From NCBI GenBank assembly GCA_021323255.1, contig JAJTCL010000385.1, positions 1 through 5,511 on the forward strand: DNA of 5,511 bases, in the 5' to 3' direction. The notes beneath the pieces are model-generated. The model made no database searches. It was not told the DNA's origin and saw only the letters and a list, made by a program, of their open reading frames with translations. The position numbers and the translations under genes are program-made. Positions 1-5,179 of the stretch are shown piece by piece; positions within the stretch are counted from its first letter, which is position 1, and every line of letters begins with the position of its first letter. The DNA is from Propionibacteriaceae bacterium. Its GTDB lineage: Bacteria; Actinomycetota; Actinomycetes; Propionibacteriales; Propionibacteriaceae.

Positions 1-48
1 ACCCCTACCTTCCCTCACCGAGGTGAGAAATCGGACACCTTCCGCTGA
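1..48 (+). CDS. Possible C-terminal tail of a gene running in from the left
   Basis: Frame 1 is open from the window edge to a TGA at 46-48 and would end with TPTFPHRGEKSDTFR. The stop is followed at once by a strong Shine-Dalgarno run (GAGGAGG, 47-53) and an ATG at 61, an arrangement typical of tightly packed co-transcribed genes. In pSAM2-like elements the gene before xis is often a replication initiator, but these 15 residues are too few to identify anything. A second frame is also open here, from base 2 to a TGA at 80-82, so even the reading frame is uncertain. Confidence 0.2.
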   Translation, partial: TPTFPHRGEKSDTFR

Positions 49-88
49 GGAGGAACTGACATGCATGTCGACCACCTTGTGAACAAGG
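14..88. repeat. Cluster of three short perfect palindromes
   Basis: Three dyads lie within 75 bp. CTCACC-GA-GGTGAG is at 14-27, the 12-bp perfect palindrome GACATGCATGTC at 58-69, and CCTTGT-GA-ACAAGG at 75-88. The first and third share the same layout (6-bp arms around a central GA, centres 61 bp apart) but not the same sequence. The middle one straddles the ATG at 61. They could be operators of an element regulator, or structural sites of the mobile element. No function can be assigned from sequence alone. Confidence 0.4.
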
Positions 89-135
89 CGTTGCTTCGAC
101 CGATAGAGCCTGGGGTGGCCCTAGCGGACGCCTAA
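61..135 (+). CDS. Very short ORF (24 aa) with a strong ribosome binding site
   Basis: An ATG at 61 lies 7 nt after GAGGAGG (47-53) and opens a 24-codon frame, MHVDHLVNKALLRPIEPGVA followed by LADA, ending in TAA at 133-135. I do not recognise the peptide. The ribosome binding site is the best in the left part of the window. This may therefore be a genuine small gene, a leader peptide for the downstream xis-int genes, or the surviving start of a longer gene whose frame has been lost. The start codon sits inside a 12-bp palindrome (58-69), and another dyad (75-88) lies inside the ORF, so translation or transcription could be regulated here. No homology claim is made. Confidence 0.3.
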   Translation: MHVDHLVNKALLRPIEPGVALADA

Positions 136-339
136 CAGGTGCTCAATCCCCACGCGAGCAGCCCAGCCGAGTTCTCGTCACGGAGCCGCATCTGCTCAAA
201 ACGGTGTCTAAAGGATCCGTCGATGCGACCGCCAACGGTGCCCAACGCACCTTCAGGTTTTGACAGCGGCACGCTATCGGCATCGTGCACGTGTCCACAG
301 ATTTTAGGGCGGCTTGACGTTCAGATCGGAGGTTAAAGG
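136..339. other. Spacer before xis without a convincing gene
   Basis: A GTG-started frame (139-336) and an antisense frame cross this stretch, but both give Ser/Arg/Pro-rich peptides with no recognisable motif and no good ribosome binding site. A TTGACA hexamer at 260-265 matches a -35 consensus but has no good -10 at 16-18 bp. The stretch ends in the GGAGG (328-332) that serves the ATG at 340. Confidence 0.4.
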
Positions 340-624
340 ATGAAGAGCGGCGGAGGTCGAACCCTCGGCACTGGGAAGGAGGGCATCGGAGTGGCTCAGA
401 AATTGGTTGGTTCGGAGGTTCCACGACGTGTTTTGTACCGAGTGGAAGAGGCGGTCGTGCTGCTGGGCCTCAGCCGTAGCCAGCTGTACGAACTCATCAG
501 ATCAGGCAGGCTACAGACGGTCACAGAAGGACGCGTTCGGCAGTTACCAGCCGCGGCGATCGACGCGTACGTGTCGCTGCTGACGGTCGAAGCTAGGGCA
601 GCTGGCGGTGACGGCGCGGCGTAA
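340..624 (+). CDS. Excisionase-like helix-turn-helix DNA-binding protein
   Basis: A small DNA-binding protein of the MerR/excisionase (HTH_17) type. From about residue 33 it reads YRVEEAVVLLGLSRSQLYEL, then IRSGRLQTV and VRQLPAAAIDAYV. This is the usual winged-helix layout, with the recognition helix in SRSQLYELI and the wing around GRVRQLP. Such proteins bind att-site DNA and steer the partner integrase towards excision, or act as regulators. The stop overlaps the integrase start by 17 bp, so the two are probably translationally coupled. Two starts are plausible: ATG 340 (94 aa, GGAGG 7 nt upstream) and GTG 391 (77 aa, AAGGAGGG 7 nt upstream). The shorter form is closer to the usual Xis size and begins just before the conserved domain. 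The gene appears intact. A role in excision is inferred from fold and position; a transcriptional regulator role cannot be excluded. Confidence 0.75.
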   Translation: MKSGGGRTLGTGKEGIGVAQKLVGSEVPRRVLYRVEEAVVLLGLSRSQLYELIRSGRLQTVTEGRVRQLPAAAIDAYVSLLTVEARAAGGDGAA

Positions 625-1805
625 CCCGGGCGAGGGTCGCCTGCACTGGGAAGAGTCTCGGCAGCGCTGGTTCGCGACGGTCTATGTCGGATACGCCCCG
701 AATGGGAAGCGCCGCAAGATCAAGGTCAGCGCCCGGACCAAGACCGAGGCGAAGGCGAAGCTTCAGCAGCTGCTCCGGGACCGAGATGACGGGCAGGTAC
801 TCGGTGCTCAGAGCTTCACCGTGCGAGATGCTGTCGAATCATGGCTCGCACATGGCCTCACCGGACGCCAGGAGTCGACGGTCGTCAATCGGACCATCCT
901 GGCGCGCACGCATGTGATCCCGGCGCGCTCGGGGCACGGAGGCTTGCGCAGCTATCGGCCGAAGAAGTTGATCAGTGGCTGGCCGCGAAGTCCAAGACTC
1001 TCAGTACCGACACCCTGCACCGCCTCCTGTCGATCTTGCGCCAGTCCATACGCCGCGCGCAGGCGCGCGACTTGGTGAAGCGCAATGTTGCCCTGCTGTG
1101 TGACGTTCCCCGCGGGACCGCTGGGCGTCCGTCGAAGTCGCTCACGCTAGCGCAGGCCGCGGATTTGCTTACAGCCGCGCAGAGGCAGCCCGCCATATGC
1201 CTACATCGTGTTGTCGTTTGCTCACAGGCGCGCGGACAGAGGAGTTGCGGGCGCTCACCTGGAGCCATGTGGACCTCGATGGCAAGCCGCCGAGCGTGCA
1301 GTTGTGGCGATCAGTGCGAGAGGGCGGGGATACCAAGACGCGACTGTCGCGGCGCACTCTTGAGCTCCCGAACGATTGCGTAGTCGCGCTTCGAGCGCAC
1401 AGACGCTGGCAGACTCAGAGTCGCATGCGAAGCGCGGCACGATGGCCCGACAATGATCTTGTATTCACGACGCAACGCGGCACCCCTCTCGACGCGGCCA
1501 ATGTTCGGCGTGCGTTCCGCCAGATAGCCGAGCACGCCGGGCTCCACGCGGAGGAATGGACCCCGCGAGAGCTGCGGCACAGTTTTGTCTCGCTGCTGTC
1601 GAGCGCCGGGATACCGATTGAGGACATCGCGCATTTGGTCGGGCACGCCAACACCCGTACAACGGAAAAGGTGTATCGCAAGGAATTGCGCCCCGTGTTA
1701 AGGCGCGGCGCGAAGGCGATGGATGACCTCTTCAATGCCCACCGCGCGACCGGCGAGCCCCCCACTCTGCCCCCCGCTTCCAGTGAGAACCAAACAGAGC
1801 GCTGA
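608..1805 (+). pseudogene. Tyrosine recombinase (phage/ICE integrase), split by three indels
   Basis: A site-specific tyrosine recombinase that would integrate and excise the element at the adjacent tRNA gene. It starts at GTG 608 inside xis. Bases 608-925 encode the N-terminal arm-binding domain (GEGRLHWEESRQRWFATVYV onward) and the start of the SAM-like core-binding domain. That domain continues in a second frame at 928-1194, running from LGARRLAQLSAEEVDQWLAA to LLTAAQRQPA. A short third-frame stretch, YAYIVLS, lies at 1196-1216. The catalytic domain is read from 1218. The box I Arg is in TGARTEEL (codon 1233), the beta-hairpin Lys in TKTRLSRR (1335), the box II Arg in PRELRHSF (1575), the His in LVGHANT (1644), and the nucleophile Tyr in KVYRK (1674). 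The first box II His is Arg here, as I recall for pSAM2-type relatives. Apparent extra bases are CG in GCGCGC near 926, one base near 1195, and one T in TTT near 1217. Repaired, it would be about 397 aa, normal for the family. Confidence 0.85.
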
Positions 1806-1822
1806 AATGACCCCGATGCGAT

Positions 1823-1837
1823 TGGAGCCTGATCAGG
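1823..1837. repeat. Palindrome and tRNA-end-like hexamer between int and the tRNA
   Basis: CCTGATCAGG (1828-1837) is a perfect 10-bp palindrome in the 44-bp gap between the integrase stop and the tRNA 3' end. It overlaps TGGAGC (1823-1828), which recurs as the last bases of the tRNA (1850-1855), giving a short direct repeat 27 bp apart. Either could be a recombinase or accessory-factor site, but both are short enough to arise by chance. Confidence 0.25.
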
Positions 1838-1849
1838 AGAAATAGTGAG

Positions 1850-1890
1850 TGGAGCTTAGGGGACTCGAACCCCTGACCTCTTCCATGCCA
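1850..1890. other. Probable attachment site core in the 3' half of tRNA-Ala
   Basis: The integrase gene ends 44 bp from the 3' end of the tRNA and points towards it. This is the standard arrangement when an element has integrated into a tRNA 3' end and restored the gene. Integrases of this class usually use a core covering the 3' acceptor strand, the T-arm and sometimes the anticodon arm, so the stated range is an estimate. No second copy is in this window, so the other junction would be to the left. The exact core cannot be drawn from one copy. Confidence 0.45.
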
Positions 1891-1922
1891 TGGAAGCGCG
1901 CTACCAGCTGCGCCAAAGCCCC
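1850..1922 (-). tRNA. tRNA-Ala (anticodon GGC)
   Basis: A complete 73-nt cloverleaf on the minus strand. Acceptor strands GGGGCTT and AAGCTCC pair fully, including the G3:U70 wobble that identifies alanine tRNAs to AlaRS. The D-arm is GCGC-AGCTGGTA-GCGC. The anticodon arm is CTTCC-ATGGCAT-GGAAG with anticodon GGC, which reads GCC/GCU. The T-arm is AGGGG-TTCGAGT-CCCCT. The discriminator base is A (1850) and the CCA tail is not encoded. The gene appears functional, so integration of the element to its left preserved it. Confidence 0.97.
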
Positions 1923-1928
1923 TTGAGC

Positions 1929-1950
1929 GTGGACGAGCTGGCCCGTCCAC
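1929..1950 (-). other. Hairpin just upstream of the tRNA
   Basis: GTGGACG (1929-1935) and CGTCCAC (1944-1950) form a perfect 7-bp stem with an 8-nt loop, starting 7 bp before the tRNA 5' end. A -10-like TAAGAT lies upstream on the minus strand (1961-1966), so the hairpin may sit in the 5' leader of the tRNA precursor, where it could affect processing. It could also stop readthrough from the upstream membrane-protein gene. No clear -35 accompanies the -10. Confidence 0.35.
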
Positions 1951-1979
1951 AACCTGACCGATCTTACAGTCGAAGGCCT

Positions 1980-2003
1980 AGGCGGGCTACTCCGCGGCCG
2001 CCT
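1980..2003 (-). terminator. Possible terminator after the CPBP-like gene
   Basis: AGGCGG and CCGCCT arms (1980-1985 and 1998-2003) with a 12-nt loop begin 5 nt after the stop codon of the membrane-protein gene on the minus strand. There is no U-tract, as is common for high-GC actinobacterial hairpins, so termination is plausible but not demonstrated. Confidence 0.3.
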
Positions 2004-2008
2004 CAGGA

Positions 2009-2836
2009 TCAGTAGAGGAATATCGGCAGCCAACCTGGATTGTGAGCGTTTACCAGGATGCCCCACAGCACGCAGTCAAAGATCAAGTGCACGCTGACGA
2101 CGTACAGCAGCGATCGGGTGCGATTGAAGAGGTAACCCTGTACGAGAGCGAAGATGGTGGTCAGAAATGGTCCCCAAGCCTGGTAGCCCAACTCCCACAG
2201 AAACGACACGAAGATGATCGCCTGCAAGATATTGGCTTGCCACATCACAAAGTGATGCCGGAGCAGAGCGAAGGCTGTACATATGAAGAACAGTTCGTCC
2301 CACAGGCCGACGGCATTGACGGCGAGGAAGAGACGGATGAGTTCGCTGGGCTCGCTGACCGCCGGCCAGTTGAGATAGGTCCCCGACGTGATGAAGTAAA
2401 ACGGCATGATCAGCCAGGCAAGCCCCACCACGCTCACGACCCACAGGCGCTCCCCTGTTGTCCATCGTCGGCCGGTCTTGACCGGAAAGCGGACGAGGTA
2501 ACGCTTGAAGACGAAGCGGTCCACGACGTACGGAACCACAACGGCGATGAGCAAAATGCTTCCCATCAAGACCATATGGCCGTAGCTGATGTCAGCTGCC
2601 AGTGAGATCGTTCCGATCATGCCGATGCCGAAGCCGATCAGCAGCAGGCTCTTCCCAAGATCACGATCGACAACAAACCCCAAGATCACGCTGACGGCCA
2701 GTACGACGTACCCGGACGGCTCGTGCTGTATTCCGAAGAGCAGGAAAGCAGACAACGACACACCAAACGCGGGCGCCAGAGCCCAAGAAAATCGTGGCGG
2801 CGCCTCGACCTTGGTGCTTACCGGTGCCGTCGTCAC
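2009..2836 (-). CDS. CPBP-like polytopic membrane protein (divergent CAAX-protease/bacteriocin-processing family)
   Basis: A hydrophobic protein with about seven or eight predicted membrane segments. A soluble, basic loop in the middle (around FKRYLVRFPVKTGRRWTTGE) separates the N-terminal helices from a C-terminal core. That core resembles the CPBP/Abi intramembrane protease domain: LWDELFF, then a helix pair with FVSFLWELG, then VHLIFD near the C-terminus. In the canonical family the motifs are EExxxR, FxxxH and HxxxN/D. Here the first Glu is Asp, the Arg position is Ile, and the middle His seems to be missing. Only the last motif is clear, so protease activity is doubtful. The start is ambiguous: GTG 2836 is used here, TTG 2857 would add seven residues (MEWHAGR), and neither has a good ribosome binding site. 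The gene lies between the phosphatase gene and the tRNA on the same strand, with no frame disruption. The substrate is unknown. Confidence 0.7.
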   Translation of the reverse strand: MTTAPVSTKVEAPPRFSWALAPAFGVSLSAFLLFGIQHEPSGYVVLAVSVILGFVVDRDLGKSLLLIGFGIGMIGTISLAADISYGHMVLMGSILLIAVVVPYVVDRFVFKRYLVRFPVKTGRRWTTGERLWVVSVVGLAWLIMPFYFITSGTYLNWPAVSEPSELIRLFLAVNAVGLWDELFFICTAFALLRHHFVMWQANILQAIIFVSFLWELGYQAWGPFLTTIFALVQGYLFNRTRSLLYVVSVHLIFDCVLWGILVNAHNPGWLPIFLY

Positions 2837-2902
2837 CCGACCAGCATGCCATTCCAATGATGGATCAGATGCGCGCTGAGCCTCCGGCAGGGCCAGGGTG
2901 GC

Positions 2903-2947
2903 GCCTGTCGAAGCGTGCAGCCGTGCCTTTCGCCAAGCTCAGGGCAC
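2903..2947. repeat. Short palindromic repeat units
   Basis: GTGCC (2923-2927) and GGCAC (2943-2947) bracket the core TTTCGCCAAGCTCAG. A related half-site, GCCTGTCGAAGCG, lies at 2903-2915. The motif resembles the dispersed CCCTGAGC(C/T)TGTCGAA-type palindromes that I recall between genes in many bacterial genomes. Such units often mark gene ends and can fold in RNA. Confidence 0.5.
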
Positions 2948-2975
2948 AACTCAACAGGCTCAGGGCACAACTCGG
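2934..2975. repeat. Two tandem copies of a 21-bp unit
   Basis: GCTCAGGGCACAACTC occurs exactly at 2937-2952 and 2958-2973, giving a period of 21 bp with mismatches only at the edges. It overlaps the right half of the palindromic unit, so a dispersed repeat seems to have duplicated locally. It sits in the spacer between the phosphatase and membrane-protein genes. Confidence 0.65.
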
Positions 2976-2990
2976 ATGCGCGTCATCCGA
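2972..2990 (-). terminator. Stem-loop over the original stop codon of the phosphatase gene
   Basis: TCGGATG (2972-2978) and CATCCGA (2984-2990) form a perfect 7-bp stem with a 5-nt loop. The stop TGA of the original phosphatase frame (2983-2985) lies at the loop and stem edge. A stem at the end of the rsfS-phosphatase transcript suggests a terminator or 3'-end stabiliser. There is no U-tract. Confidence 0.35.
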
Positions 2991-3566
2991 TGTCGAGATC
3001 GGAGTTGGCGGTGACGTTGTAGGCCTCGATCCGCCAATAGGCCCCGGAGCGGTGCCGGTCGATACTCACCCAGGCGCAGTTCGAAAGCCCGCCCGACCGG
3101 ACAGCCCGTGCGAGACGACCACGACAGTGGAATGATCTTCCGCGGCCTCGGCGATCTCGGTCAGCACCTCGAACATCCGCTCGGCAACCTCGCTCGGGCT
3201 CTCGCCGGTCGGTGACCGACGCACGTCCTCGCCGGCCCAGAGGCGGTGGGCCAGCTCGGGATCAGCGCTCCTGACCTCCTCACCGAGCAGGCCCTCCCAG
3301 GAGCCGACGTGAATCTCGCGCAGCCGCTTGTCGGTGATGATCTCCAACCCGGTGCGCTCGGCGAGCGTCGCGGCAGTCTGATAGCACCGTGACAAGTCGC
3401 TGGAATACAAGTCCGTAGGTCGAAAGCCGGCTAGCACCTCCGCCGCCCGAGCGGCTTGGCTTTGCCCCATCTCGTCGAGCGGGATATCGGCCTGCCCCTG
3501 AAAGCGGCTCACCACGTTCCATTCAGTACGACCGTGGCGCCAGATGATGATCCGTGCCGCTGTCAT
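2983..3566 (-). pseudogene. Histidine phosphatase (phosphoglycerate mutase-like) with an internal frameshifting deletion
   Basis: A cytoplasmic phosphatase of the histidine-phosphatase superfamily, related to the gene that commonly follows rsfS in Actinobacteria (compare mycobacterial GpgP). The N-terminal part is well conserved: IIIWRHGRTEWN with the phospho-acceptor His11 and Arg10, SRFQGQADIPLDEMG, SSDLSR with Arg60, LREIHVGSWEG with the acid Glu84, and VVVVSHGL with the second catalytic His153. Seven residues later the frame breaks and the product ends as FRTAPG (TGA 3066-3068, 166 aa). In another frame, bases 3087-2983 still encode the normal C-terminus, from LSNCAWVSIDRHRSGAYW through RIEAYNVTANSDLDIG to a stop. 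The missing LLGLP...W..LGG segment implies a loss of roughly 50 nt, of length 1 modulo 3. The start overlaps the rsfS stop as ATGA. Catalytic residues remain, but the missing helix and strand probably abolish folding. Confidence 0.85.
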
Positions 3567-3931
3567 CGCCGCTCGTCCACGCCGAGCTTGATCTCAGGAC
3601 AGTCTCGCCACAATCGCTCTAGCGCGTAGAAACGCCGTTCCTCGGCGTGTTGAACATGCACCACGAGGTCGAGGTAGTCCAGCAGTACCCAGCGCTGCTC
3701 TCGGTGGCCCTCGCGGCGTACCGGCTTGGCATCGTGTCCTCGCAGCGACTCCTCGATCCCGTCGACGACCGCGCCGACTTGGCGCTCGTTGGAGGCGGTG
3801 ATCACCAGGAACACATCGGTAATGGCCAGCTGCTCAGAGACGTCGTAGGCGACCAGATCGGTGCCAAGCTTGTCGACAGCCGCTGTCGCAGCAGCGCGGG
3901 TCAGTTCCAGCGCGCGCTCGGTAGCAGTCAA
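3563..3931 (-). CDS. rsfS: Ribosomal silencing factor RsfS
   Basis: RsfS (Iojap/DUF143 family) binds ribosomal protein uL14 on the large subunit and blocks joining with the 30S, lowering translation in slow growth. The 122-aa length is normal. Family signatures are present: DVSEQLAITDVFLVITASNE with the following RQVGAVVDGIEE (about residues 30-62), the basic KPVRREG, WVLLDYLDLVVHVQH (81-95), and FYALERLWRDCP near the end. The start is a TTG at 3931, because the N-terminus TATERALELTRAA aligns with known RsfS starts; upstream purines (GAGAGA) give a modest ribosome binding site. It is intact, unlike both neighbours. The stop overlaps the phosphatase ATG by 4 bp, indicating one transcript and coupled translation. 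In many Actinobacteria nadD lies just upstream; here an oxidoreductase gene does, 109 bp away. Confidence 0.95.
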   Translation of the reverse strand: MTATERALELTRAAATAAVDKLGTDLVAYDVSEQLAITDVFLVITASNERQVGAVVDGIEESLRGHDAKPVRREGHREQRWVLLDYLDLVVHVQHAEERRFYALERLWRDCPEIKLGVDERR

Positions 3932-4040
3932 GATCTCTCAATCTGTCGGACGATACTGCTCACGTCGTCTGAAGAACGCGCAACCAAGGCTAGCCGGACG
4001 CGACCGGGTGGAGTTCGCATAGGTGCATATCGCACTCGGG

Positions 4041-5013
4041 TCAGCCGGCGGCTCGACGCAGCCGGTCCAGCAGAGGCCCGCTACCTGATCAAGGAAGGCC
4101 GCCTGTCCCTCGTCGCCGACTTGCACAATCGCAACGTCAGTGAAGCCTGCTTCCCAGTACGGCTGCACAGCCTGCACAACCGCATCAAGATCAGGACCAC
4201 ACGGGATCTGCGCGGCCACGTCCTCCGGTCGGACGAACGTGCTCGCCCCCTCGAGCCAGCCGGTGTCGGAAGGTCCGCGTTCACCGCAAAGCCACCACCG
4301 AACCAGCGGAATTGATCATGGGCTCGCTCAATCGCCCGCTGCTCCTCCGGATCCCAGCAGATCGGTACCTGGCCGATCGTGCGCGTGTTCGTGGATCGCT
4401 TCTCGCGACTCCAGGCCTTGATCAACTCTTCATCGGGCTCCACCGCCACGAGATGATCAGCCAGCGGCGCGAATTGCACAATCGACTTCTCCCCCGACAC
4501 CGCGATCGCGATCGGTACGCCACCCTCCGGCGCATCCCACAAGCGAGCCGAATCCACCCGGAAGTAGTCGCCCTCCCAGGTCACCAGCTCACCCGACTGC
4601 AACTCTCGGATGATGGTGGCCGCCTCGACCAGCATGTCTTGGCGCTGCGCGACCGGTGGCCAGCCCTCGCCGGTGATGTGCTCGTTGAGGTTTTCTCCGG
4701 ACCCAAGACCAAGGATGAACCTGCCCTCGCTCAACAACTGGAGGGTCGCTGCCTTCTGCGCGACCACTGCCGGGTGATACCGGATGATCGGGCAGGTGAC
4801 AAGTGTGGCCAGCTCGACGCGGGCGGTCGCTTGGGCTACCGCACCTAACACGCTCCAGGCGTACGGCGAATGTCCCTGGGACATCAGCCACGGAGAGTAA
4901 TGGTCGCTGCACACTTCGAAGTCGAAGCCTGCCTGCTCAGCGGCAACTGCGTAACCCACAAGCTCCCGCGGCCCGCTCTGCTCCGTCATGAGTGTGTAGC
5001 CAAAGCGCGTCAA
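4041..5013 (-). pseudogene. F420-dependent LLM-class oxidoreductase (FGD-like), two single-base frameshifts
   Basis: A luciferase-like TIM-barrel oxidoreductase of the F420-dependent glucose-6-phosphate dehydrogenase-related group; the substrate is not predictable. The start is TTG 5013 (TRFGYTLMTEQSGPREL), with GAGGAGGAGG 4 nt upstream. Residues corresponding to F420-dependent G6PDH His40, Trp44 and Glu109 are visible as His38 and Trp42 in SDHYSPW and Glu107 in GLGSGENLNEH. RYHPAVVAQKAATLQLLSEG and QFRWFGGGFAVNADLPTPAG follow. Near 4252-4257 one base appears lost (GGC TTC GAG expected, GGC TCG AG seen), and the sequence continues in another frame as EGASTFVRPEDVAAQIPCGP through VQAVQPYWEAGFTDVAIVQV. 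Near 4075 a second base is missing. After it a third frame gives PLLDRLRRAAG and a stop at 4041-4043. Repairing both gives 324 aa, normal for the family. Unrepaired, the protein loses its C-terminal barrel end. Confidence 0.85.
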
Positions 5014-5017
5014 CTCG

Positions 5018-5027
5018 CCTCCTCCTC
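5018..5027 (-). promoter_or_regulatory. Ribosome binding site that fixes the oxidoreductase start
   Basis: GAGGAGGAGG on the minus strand lies 4 nt before the TTG at 5013 and 7 nt if its first AGGAGG is used. It supports TTG 5013 over an upstream GTG at 5055, which would add a basic, non-conserved extension (RGRIRIANRGGGE). Confidence 0.7.
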
Positions 5028-5179
5028 GGTTTGCGATGCGAATTCGCCCACGCACAAACCGTAATCACGCTCCGACAGCGCGGACCACCCCGGCCGACAA
5101 GGCTCACAGCCGCCTCACTTTGGCTCCCCGGCCATGATCAACTTCACTCTGATCGGTCATCGCCATCTAGAGTTAGCCA

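Noticed and set aside
355..370. TCGAACCC with flanking GAGG/CCTC resembling a tRNA T-arm and so a second att copy
   Set aside because: Only 8 bp match the real tRNA, there is no acceptor strand, and it lies inside the 5' part of the xis frame.
143..424. 93-aa minus-strand frame over the xis upstream region
   Set aside because: Overlaps the well-initiated xis gene, has no ribosome binding site and a low-complexity Arg/Ser composition.
900..1220. Programmed ribosomal frameshifting in the integrase
   Set aside because: Three shifts of different size without slippery heptamers or stimulatory structures are much better explained by indels.
1197..1805. A separate 202-aa catalytic-domain recombinase starting at ATG 1197
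   Set aside because: The first residues (MPTSCC) are out of frame with the family sequence; YAYIVLS in the adjacent frame is the true continuation, so this is the tail of the broken integrase.
2042..2605. Long plus-strand frame opposite the membrane-protein gene
   Set aside because: It is hydrophilic and His/Asp/Glu-rich, typical of the antisense of a hydrophobic gene; no motif or ribosome binding site.
2937..2973. CRISPR-like direct repeats
   Set aside because: Only two copies, 16 bp long with 5-bp spacing; this is a tandem duplication, not an array.
3647..4315. 222-aa plus-strand frame
   Set aside because: Antisense to rsfS and the oxidoreductase 3' end, both of which are clear family members.
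4312..4848. 178-aa plus-strand frame
   Set aside because: Antisense shadow of the oxidoreductase gene; no recognisable protein features.
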